Source: Streptomyces sp. ATexAB-D23
GTDB taxonomy: Bacteria; Actinomycetota; Actinomycetes; Streptomycetales; Streptomycetaceae
Direction: 5' to 3'
Assembly (NCBI RefSeq): GCF_000373645.1
Contig: NZ_KB892046.1
Location: 298,663 to 362,662, forward strand
DNA: 64,000 nucleotides
In this document: positions 53,810 through 60,679 of the stretch, piece after piece
How the letters are laid out: every line of letters starts with the position of its first letter
Numbering within the stretch: the stretch's first letter is position 1
Program-made: the position numbers and the translations under genes
Notes under the pieces: model-generated
The model's input: only the letters and a program-made list of their open reading frames with translations
Databases searched by the model: none
What the model was told of the DNA's origin: nothing

Positions 53810-54682
53810 ATGCCCTTCCCGGGTAAGCACCGTCGTGCCAAGTCCACGTCCCTGACCCGCGGTTTCATCGCCGTGAGCGCTGGTGGAGCCGTCCTCGCGC
53901 TCCCCCTGATGACCGCCGGAACGGCTTCCGCGGCCCCCGCGAAGACCGCCGTCACCGAAAAGTCCGCCACCCCGACGTCCGTCGCGGGCAAGGAAATCGC
54001 TGTGCGCAAGGCCACGCCCACCACCTATTCCGTGGTGTCCGGCGATTCCCTTTACAAGATCGCTCAGGGGCATTCCCTCAGCGGTGGCTGGGAGCGCCTG
54101 TACAAGGACAACCGGAACGTCGTCGGCAGCAACCCCGACCTCATTCACCCGGGTCTGAAGCTGACCATCGGTGCCACGTCGCAGGCCGCCGCACCGAAGG
54201 CCGCGACGAAGAGCGAATTCAAGGCGGAGACCGCCGAGAAGAAGGCCGACACCACCACGCGGACCGAGAGCGCCGACCGTGCCGACCGCTCGGAGCGCAC
54301 GACGGTGCCCGTCGCCGAGAAGACCGCCGCGGCCACCGAGACGCAGACGGCCACCACGTACACCGACGACCTCGACGGCTGGATCAAGGAATCCCTCGCC
54401 GTCATGGCCGAGAACGGCATCCCCGGCAGCTACGACGGGATCTACCGCAACATCATCCGCGAGTCCTCGGGCAACCCGTTCGCCATCAACAACTGGGACT
54501 CCAACGCCGTCGCCGGCACGCCGTCCAAGGGCCTGCTCCAGGTGATCCAGCCCACCTTCGACGCCTACCACGTGCCCGGCACCTCGATGGACATCTACGA
54601 CCCGGTCGCCAACATCACGGCCGCGTGCAACTACGCCGCCGCCACCTACGGCTCGATGGACAACGTCTTCGGCGCCTACTGA
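53810..54682 (+). CDS. Secreted LysM - lytic transglycosylase (SLT/Rpf-type) cell-wall hydrolase
   Basis: The 290-residue protein has a signal peptide (TRGFIAVSAGGAVLALPLM, cleavage after TASA-AP near residue 42). A LysM repeat is at about 72-118 (TTYSVVSGDSLYKIAQGHSL ... HPGLKLTI). A charged Lys/Glu/Thr linker leads to a C-terminal SLT-like domain with catalytic Glu in IIRESSGNPFAINNWDSNA and GLLQVIQPTFDAYH. It should bind peptidoglycan through LysM and cut glycan strands during growth or spore germination. GGAGAGGAAA precedes the ATG. It is under the c-di-AMP riboswitch. Confidence 0.92.
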   Translation: MPFPGKHRRAKSTSLTRGFIAVSAGGAVLALPLMTAGTASAAPAKTAVTEKSATPTSVAGKEIAVRKATPTTYSVVSGDSLYKIAQGHSLSGGWERLYKDNRNVVGSNPDLIHPGLKLTIGATSQAAAPKAATKSEFKAETAEKKADTTTRTESADRADRSERTTVPVAEKTAAATETQTATTYTDDLDGWIKESLAVMAENGIPGSYDGIYRNIIRESSGNPFAINNWDSNAVAGTPSKGLLQVIQPTFDAYHVPGTSMDIYDPVANITAACNYAAATYGSMDNVFGAY

Positions 54683-54719
54683 TCTCGGCGGCCCCGCGCT
54701 CGGGGCGGAGCCGTGAGCA

Positions 54720-54758
54720 GGGGTGGAAGGAAGCGACACGCTTCCTTCCACCCCTTTT
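54720..54758 (+). terminator. Factor-independent terminator of the LysM/SLT gene
   Basis: GGGGTGGAAGGAAGCG (54720-54735) pairs perfectly over 16 bp with CGCTTCCTTCCACCCC (54739-54754), with a 3-base loop, followed by TTTT. It is 38 bases after the stop codon. Confidence 0.92.
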
Positions 54759-54850
54759 CGCATGGCTGCGGGCGGGACCGCCCGCCCCGGGGTGCGGCAC
54801 CGGGGCAACGCGTGGATGCTGGGATGGTCAGCGTTCCAAGGAGGACAGTC

Positions 54851-55039
54851 ATGAGCATGCTCGACAAGATCAAGGGCATGATCAAGGGGCATCCGGACCA
54901 GGCCCGCCAGGGAGTCGAGAAGGGCGGCGACTTCGTCGACAAGAGGACCGGCGGGAAGTACGGCAAGCAGGTCGACTCCGCCCAGAAGAAGCTCAATGAC
55001 CAACTCGGTGACAGCCACCCGCGCAACGACGAGCGGTAA
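54851..55039 (+). CDS. MT0933-like antitoxin-family small protein
   Basis: The 62-residue basic, highly hydrophilic protein has the pattern MLDKIKGMIKGHPDQARQGVEKGGDFVDKRTGGKYGKQVDSAQ in outline, which fits the actinobacterial MT0933/Rv0909 family. The site AAGGAGGACAG fixes the ATG. In mycobacteria this family is called an antitoxin paired with a toxin gene. No toxin-like gene adjoins it here, so it may be an orphan or serve as a CsbD-like stress protein. Confidence 0.78.
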   Translation: MSMLDKIKGMIKGHPDQARQGVEKGGDFVDKRTGGKYGKQVDSAQKKLNDQLGDSHPRNDER

Positions 55040-55111
55040 GCACCGGCGCCCTGAGCGGTGGACGCCGGATGATCATGGCGTCCACCGCTCGGGCACGCCC
55101 CCGCACGCCCC

Positions 55112-57745
55112 ATGCCCCCGCCCGGACCGGACGCGTCCGACGTGCGCCGACCGGCGCCCCGGGAGCATGCTGGCTGGGTGACCTGGTACGGCGTGGCCGG
55201 GCGGACGCCGCTCGGCCCGAGCGACGCCCCGTCCGGGAGACTGCGGGACGGCCGGGCACCGGACGACCTGTCGCTGGTGCTCGCCCAGTCCGTCGTGAAC
55301 GCCGTCGGGGCCGTCGGCGGACAGGCCGGCGGTGTCTATCTGAGCTCCGGCACCCCCGGTCTGCTACGGCTCGCCGTCCTGGCGGGACTGCCCGGCCCGC
55401 TCTTCCGCCCCTGGTGGCGGATGCACGTGAACCGGCCCTTCCCGGTCGCCGAGGCCTTCCGCTCGGGCAGCCCCGTCCACCTCTCGGACGCCGAGGACGC
55501 CATGCGGCGCTTCCCGCAGCTCATGGCCGGTCTGCCCTTCCCGTTCGGCTCCCTCTACGTACCCGTACTCCGCGGCCGTGCACCCATCGGTGTCCTGGTC
55601 GTCCTGCGCGCGGCGACCGGGGACGAGCCGGTGCGGCCCGAGGACCTCCACCGGATCCAGGACATCGCCGATGAGCTGGGCGCCGCCCTGACCGGCCTGG
55701 CGGACGGCGGTACCCGCCTGGAGTGGGAGGAGGAGCCGCTGCCCGTCCAGCTGCCCGCCGAGAGCTCCCCGCCGGTACGGATCGGCCGCTTCGAGTGGAA
55801 CCTCGACACCGGCGCCGTCGAGGCGGACGACGGCCTCGGCGCGATCCTCGGCACCGGTAACGGCGGCTTCCCCGGCAGCATCGAGGCCCTGGCGGCCAGG
55901 CTCGCCCCCGAGGACGTGTACGGCCTGTGGGCGCTCGCCCGGCAGGCGGCGGGCTCGGCGGGTCCCGTCGTCCGCAGGATGCGGCTGCGCGGCCCGGACG
56001 GGCGCTCCCACCTGCTGGAGGTCTCCGGGCGCCGGGACGAGGACGCCGGCCCCGGCGGGCACCTGACCGGCTTCCTGGTGGACCTGGGCATCGGCCCGGT
56101 CGTCCCCGAGGCCGCCGACCGGCTGCCGCGCGGCATCTTCTCGGTCGACCGCTACGGCCGGATCACCTACCTGAACCGGCTGGCCGAGGAGCTGCTGGGC
56201 CGGGCCCGCGCCGAACTGGTCGGGCGGGTGTTCTGGGAGGTCCTGCCCGCGTTCGCGAACCCCGCCTACGAGGACCACTACCGGGCCGCGATGATCTCCG
56301 ACGCCCCGGTCCACTTCCTGGCCCGCCGCAACCCGCCGCCCTGGCTCGCCGTCTCCCTCTACCCCGGCCACGACGGGCTGACCGCCGTCCTCACCCCCAC
56401 CGAGGAGCCGGCCTACGCCCCCGGCTCCGTCGCCGCGCCCGGCCCGGGTCTCGGCTCCCCGGCCGACCGGTCCGCCGCGCTCTACCGTCCGGTCGCCCTG
56501 GCCATCGCCCTCACCGAGGCCGTCACCGCCCGGCAGGTCTCCCGCGTGGTCACCGAGGAGCTGCTCCCCGCCTTCGGCGGCCGGCAACTGGCGATCTACC
56601 TCCTCAAGGAGGGCCACCTCTACCTGGAGTGGGAGACGGGCTTCCCCCAGGGCTTCCTCGACCGGTTCGACGCCGTCGGCCTGGACGCCCGCATCCCCGG
56701 CGTGGAGACCCTCACCACCGGGCGCCCCATCTTCTTCGAGTCGATGCAGCACCTGGCCGCCGCCTACCCGGGCATCCCCATGGACGCCGACGTCGGCGCC
56801 CGCGCCTTCCTGCCGCTGATCGCCTCCGGCCGCCACGTCGGCTCCTGCATCCTCGGCTTCGACCAGCCGCGCGGCTTCAGCCCGGAGGAGCGTACGGTCC
56901 TGACCGCACTGGCCGGACTGATCGCGCAGGCACTTGAGCGGGCCCAGCGCTACGACGCCGAGGCCGCCCTCGCCCGCGGCCTCCAGGACGCCCTGCTGCC
57001 GCACCGGCTGCCCGTCGTGCCCGGCGTCGGCACCGAGGGCCGCTACCTCGCCGGCACCCAGGGCATGGACGTCGGGGGCGACTGGTACGACGTGATCGAG
57101 ACCGGCAGCCGGCTCGCCCTGGTCATCGGGGACGTCCAGGGCCACGGAGTCGCCGCCGCCGCGACCATGGGCCAGCTCCGCAGCGCCGTCCGGGCCTTCG
57201 CGCTCGGCGGCCACGACCCGCAGGAGGTCATGAGCGGCACCAACCGCCTGCTCATCGACCTCGACACCGGGCAGTTCGCGAGCTGCTGCTACATCGTGAT
57301 GGACCCGGCCACCGGCCGCACGCACGCCGTGCGCGCCGGACACCCCCAGCCCGTCCTGCGCCACCCCGGCGGCACCGCCGAGGTCCTGGAGCTGCCGGGC
57401 GGCATCGTGCTCGGCGTCGACGCCGACGCGTCCTACCCCGTCACCGAACTGCACCTGGAGCCGGGCGCCCTGCTCGCCCTGTACACCGACGGGCTCGTCG
57501 AGGAGGCGGGCACCGACATCGACATCGGCGTCGAGCGGCTGCGCGGCACGATCGCCGGCCTCGGCCCGGCTCCGCTCACCGAGACCGCGGACCAGGTGAT
57601 CCGCCGGGCCCGGCAGGCCCCCGACCGCCCCGACGACATCGCCCTGCTCCTCGCCGCCCGCTGGACCGGGCGGGACGGCGACGCCGGTGCCGGCCGGGCG
57701 GGCCCGGCGCGCACGGGCCCCGCGGGCGGCTCCGGAACCTCTTGA
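55112..57745 (+). CDS. SpoIIE/PP2C-family phosphatase with GAF and PAS domains
   Basis: About 877 residues. An N-terminal GAF domain (LVLAQSVVNAVGAVGGQAGGVYL ... IQDIADELGAAL) is followed by two PAS-type segments (RIGRFEWNLDTG; RGIFSVDRYGRITYLNRLAEELLGR). A second GAF (TEAVTARQVSRVVTEELLPAFGGRQ) precedes the PP2C SpoIIE catalytic domain with MDVGGDWYDVI, VIGDVQGHGVAAA, HPQPVLRHPGG, YTDGLVE and DDIALLLAAR, where Asp residues bind Mn/Mg. It probably dephosphorylates an anti-anti-sigma factor in response to an intracellular signal. The start is uncertain: ATG 55112 has no ribosome site, and GTG 55178 (VTWYGVAG) is a fair alternative. There are no TM segments. Confidence 0.86.
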   Translation: MPPPGPDASDVRRPAPREHAGWVTWYGVAGRTPLGPSDAPSGRLRDGRAPDDLSLVLAQSVVNAVGAVGGQAGGVYLSSGTPGLLRLAVLAGLPGPLFRPWWRMHVNRPFPVAEAFRSGSPVHLSDAEDAMRRFPQLMAGLPFPFGSLYVPVLRGRAPIGVLVVLRAATGDEPVRPEDLHRIQDIADELGAALTGLADGGTRLEWEEEPLPVQLPAESSPPVRIGRFEWNLDTGAVEADDGLGAILGTGNGGFPGSIEALAARLAPEDVYGLWALARQAAGSAGPVVRRMRLRGPDGRSHLLEVSGRRDEDAGPGGHLTGFLVDLGIGPVVPEAADRLPRGIFSVDRYGRITYLNRLAEELLGRARAELVGRVFWEVLPAFANPAYEDHYRAAMISDAPVHFLARRNPPPWLAVSLYPGHDGLTAVLTPTEEPAYAPGSVAAPGPGLGSPADRSAALYRPVALAIALTEAVTARQVSRVVTEELLPAFGGRQLAIYLLKEGHLYLEWETGFPQGFLDRFDAVGLDARIPGVETLTTGRPIFFESMQHLAAAYPGIPMDADVGARAFLPLIASGRHVGSCILGFDQPRGFSPEERTVLTALAGLIAQALERAQRYDAEAALARGLQDALLPHRLPVVPGVGTEGRYLAGTQGMDVGGDWYDVIETGSRLALVIGDVQGHGVAAAATMGQLRSAVRAFALGGHDPQEVMSGTNRLLIDLDTGQFASCCYIVMDPATGRTHAVRAGHPQPVLRHPGGTAEVLELPGGIVLGVDADASYPVTELHLEPGALLALYTDGLVEEAGTDIDIGVERLRGTIAGLGPAPLTETADQVIRRARQAPDRPDDIALLLAARWTGRDGDAGAGRAGPARTGPAGGSGTS

Positions 57746-57813
57746 CCGGCCCTCCCGGCCATGCCGGTTCACACCCCGGAGAGCCGGCCGTGGAGCGGAC
57801 GCCTGGGGGCCGC

Positions 57814-58184
57814 ATGAGCATCGACACCGTGACGACCGGGACCGCGGGGCTGCCGCAGTTCCCCATGACGCGCGGCTGCCCCCGCCACCCGCGGGGAGGG
57901 CTGTTCGACAAGCTGAACGCATCCCGTCCGGTGCGGTCGAGGAGCCGGTCCTCCTTCACCCAGGTCGCCGAGCCGGTCAGCGCCGGGCTCTCCGGGATGC
58001 CGTCGGGCACCGGGCCGCGCACCGGCGCCGGCGCCCGGCCCGAAGGCGTCGAGGGCGGCCTCGTACCGGGCATCCCGAGCGGCTGTGCCCCGAAGTCCCG
58101 CTCAGCGAGGCGGAGAAGACCTGGGGCGGCCACTGCTCGAAGTGCCCGGGACGGACGGGTAGCCTGCCCGGCCCCACGCGGCGG
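57814..58184 (+). pseudogene. Probable cytochrome P450 N-terminal remnant
   Basis: After GGGGG and an ATG at 57814, the frame reads MSIDTVTTGTAGLPQFPMTRGC and then a Pro/Arg stretch and FDKLNASRPV, which resembles the start of Streptomyces P450s (FPMTRGCPF-type, then a KLRAERPV helix). After about 42 codons all similarity stops in every frame. No I-helix, ExxR or heme-loop sequence follows. The frame runs into the opposite-strand flavoprotein gene. The rest of this 440-base gap holds no gene I can support. It is likely a decayed gene truncated by deletion. Confidence 0.4.
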
Positions 58185-59507
58185 TCAGCGGCGCCGGGGG
58201 CCGGGGGCGGGGACGAGACGGACCGCCGTGTTCAGCACGTGGTCGATCGCGTCGCGCGAGGGGTGCTGGGTGAGGTTGGTCAGGAGCCGGGCCAGGGTGT
58301 TGAGCAGGGCCGGTGAGCCCATCACGTAGCGGTTGAGCACCGGCTGGAAGCCCGAGCGGCTGAAGACCAGGTCGGCCGCCGTGTTGCCGAGCCGGTAGTA
58401 GCGGCCCCAGCGGCGGTTCATCTCGGCCGGATAATGGCGCAGCGCCCGCTCCCGCCTCGGGCCCGGCGGCAGCGCGAGCGCGAGGGCCGTCGTCTCGGCG
58501 GCGACTTCACCCGCCTCCATGGCCTGCCCGATGCCCTCCCCGTTCCACGGGCTGACCATGCCACCGGAGTCGCCGACGAGAAGGAGCCCCCGCGTGTACA
58601 GGGGATGGCGGTTGAAGCCCAGCGGGAGGGCGGCACTGCGCACGGGGCCCTCGGCGTTCTCCTCCCGCAGCCCCCACTCCGCGGGCGTACGGGCCAGCCA
58701 CCGGTCCAGCGTCGCGCGCAGGTCCGCGCTGCCGTGGCGGCGGTGGGGGAGTGCGCCGAGACCGACGTTGACCCGGCCGTCGCCCATCGGGAAGATCCAG
58801 CCGTACCCCGGCAGATAGTGGTCGCTGCGGGGGAAGCGCAGATCGGCCCAGAGTTCGAGGAACTCCTCCCGGGAGCGCTCGGGGCTGCGGTAGTACCGCC
58901 GGGCGGCCGTCGCGATCTGCCGTCCGGGGTCCCGCTGGAGCCCCATGGCCAGGGCGATCCGGGCCGAGGCGCCGTCGGCGGCGATCACGACCGGCGCCCG
59001 GTGCACCACCGGCCCGGCCTCCGACACGGCCGTCACCCCGGTGATCCGGCCCGCCCGGTCGGTCACCGGCTCCCTGACCTTCACACCGGTACGCAGCCGG
59101 GCCCCGGCGGCGACGGCGTGCCGGGCCAGGATGTCGTCGAAGTCGTGCCGGCTGCGGGTGAGCCCGAAATCCGGGAAGCCGCCCAGCGCGGGCCAGTCGA
59201 TCTGCACCTGCCGGTCACCGGCCACCCAGCGCATGCCCCGCGACCGGGTCCACCCCGGGGCCTTGATGTCGACGCCCATCCGGATCAGCTGGTGCACCGC
59301 GCGCGGGGTCAGACCGTCCCCGCACACCTTCTCGCGGGGGAAGCGGGACTTCTCCAGCAGCAGCACATCGACACCGGCCCTGGCGAGGTGGTACGCGGCG
59401 GACGAACCGGCCGGCCCCGCCCCCACCACGATCACCTGTGCCTCCTCGGCCGCGCCGCCGGCGGCCTCCTCGTCCGACGGCGACCGCTCTGCACGCGTCT
59501 CCCGCAT
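58185..59507 (-). CDS. Geranylgeranyl-reductase-family FAD-dependent oxidoreductase
   Basis: The 440-residue protein has the dinucleotide fold VIVVGAGPAGSSAAYHLARAG near residue 25, EKSRFPREKVCGDGLTPRAVHQL (the conserved K-x-CGDG motif), the DG motif AADGASARIA, PGYGWIFPMGDGRVNVGLG, and the second FAD motif LLLVGDSGGMVSPWNGEGIGQAMEAG. Members reduce isoprenoid double bonds or hydroxylate aromatic polyketides. In Streptomyces this type is often near the NADH-dehydrogenase genes, not seen here. GAGGAAGGGAG before ATG 59507 decides the start; the frame extends 33 codons upstream without signals. Confidence 0.87.
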   Translation of the reverse strand: MRETRAERSPSDEEAAGGAAEEAQVIVVGAGPAGSSAAYHLARAGVDVLLLEKSRFPREKVCGDGLTPRAVHQLIRMGVDIKAPGWTRSRGMRWVAGDRQVQIDWPALGGFPDFGLTRSRHDFDDILARHAVAAGARLRTGVKVREPVTDRAGRITGVTAVSEAGPVVHRAPVVIAADGASARIALAMGLQRDPGRQIATAARRYYRSPERSREEFLELWADLRFPRSDHYLPGYGWIFPMGDGRVNVGLGALPHRRHGSADLRATLDRWLARTPAEWGLREENAEGPVRSAALPLGFNRHPLYTRGLLLVGDSGGMVSPWNGEGIGQAMEAGEVAAETTALALALPPGPRRERALRHYPAEMNRRWGRYYRLGNTAADLVFSRSGFQPVLNRYVMGSPALLNTLARLLTNLTQHPSRDAIDHVLNTAVRLVPAPGPRRR

Positions 59508-59926
59508 GGGGCTCCCTTCCTCGGTCGGCACCGCCGCCCGAGGACGACGGCCCAGTACACCGACATCCTGCCGGGTTGCCCCGCTCCGGGGGAGGGTGAT
59601 CAACAAGGTCCCGGAGAACGCCGCCCACGGGCCACCGGAAATCGGAAGGGCATACGAGAACCGCCCGTCCGTCCGCCCGCGTGCGGCGGGCTCGACGACG
59701 GAGGGGCGGCGGCGCGACGCGGTCAGTAGGGCAGTGGGCGCCCGGACGGCGTGCGCAGATCGAGGGGCGGCGGACGTTGCGGAAGCTGAGGACGCCGGAC
59801 GACTCTGATGCGGCCCACTGCCACCACCTCCTGTCGGTAACCGGACCTATGCCCGGCCCGGCGCCGTTCACACGTCACCGGGCCGGCCGGCGTGGTCCGG
59901 CGGGCCGCACACCGCCGGCGCAGCGC
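59508..59926. other. Intergenic region, no supported gene
   Basis: 419 bases between the flavoprotein start and the ion-channel stop. Open frames exist but none has a ribosome site or recognisable protein. No dyad larger than random was seen. Confidence 0.5.
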
Positions 59927-60424
59927 TCAGTCCCGCGGCCCGTGACCCGCGTCGGCGAGCATCCGCTCGATGCGGTCGAACCGCTCGTGCAGCAGCTGCT
60001 CGGTCTCGTCCCGCATCGCACGCGCGGCGTGCTCGGCCCCGCGCGCGAGCCGGTGGCGGCGGCGCTGCTCGTGCCCCACGAACCAGGTCGCGAGGGCCGC
60101 CGTGACCATCCCGTACGTCGTGATGCCGACGCCCATCACGGCGACGGCGACGATCCGCCCCCACAACGTCACCGGGAAGAAATCGCCGTAACCCACGGTC
60201 GTCGCGGTCTCCGCCGACCACCACAGCGCCTTGGGGTACGAGGTGATGGTGGCGTGCGGGGCGTGCCGCTCGGCCACCAGCACCACCCAGGAGCCCACCA
60301 GCACGGTCAGGGCGAGCAGCACCGTCGCCCAGCCCGCCGCCTTGAGGTGCAGCGAACGGTTCTCCCGGCCGAGCAGCAGCTCGACCGCCTTGGTCAGGAA
60401 TACAGGCACCATTTCGCCGATCAT
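59927..60424 (-). CDS. Two-TM potassium channel subunit (KcsA-like)
   Basis: The 165-residue protein has TM1 at about 30-52 (AAGWATVLLALTVLVGSWVVLVAE), a pore helix (YPKALWWSAETA), the selectivity filter TTVGYGD at 75-81, TM2 at about 89-117 (GRIVAVAVMGVGITTYGMVTAALATWFVG) and a C-terminal coiled-coil-like helix (ARAMRDETEQLLHERFDRIERMLADAG). It should tetramerise into a potassium channel of the inner membrane. The charged C-terminal helix is like the KcsA cytoplasmic bundle. An ATG four codons later is also possible. Confidence 0.92.
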   Translation of the reverse strand: MIGEMVPVFLTKAVELLLGRENRSLHLKAAGWATVLLALTVLVGSWVVLVAERHAPHATITSYPKALWWSAETATTVGYGDFFPVTLWGRIVAVAVMGVGITTYGMVTAALATWFVGHEQRRRHRLARGAEHAARAMRDETEQLLHERFDRIERMLADAGHGPRD

Positions 60425-60679
60425 GCGGCGCGGGCGGCGCCCGGGGCGGACGGGCGCGCGTCCGCCCGCCCCGCGTCACCCGATCGCACCGGCCGGACCC
60501 GTCCCGGCCCGGTCCGGGTCACCCACGCCGATCGCACTCCGGTAATCCGTGTTAAACCTGAATATGTGGGTGGTACAGGTCGATTCCGGGCGTGGTCTCA
60601 CCGCTCCGCCCGGCGGCCGCATCGACACGATGGCGGCCGCCCAGGCGGTGACGAACCCGCGCCCTCCGGACCGCCCCAC

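Noticed and set aside
54056..54080. LysM gene linker as a repeat-containing surface protein
   Set aside because: The Lys/Glu/Thr-rich stretch after LysM is an ordinary linker with no periodic repeat.
59681..60679. Upstream extension of the membrane SpoIIE phosphatase by over 300 codons
   Set aside because: The extension overlaps the potassium-channel gene on the other strand and has Arg/Pro-rich shadow composition. The real protein begins with a short basic lead before TM1.
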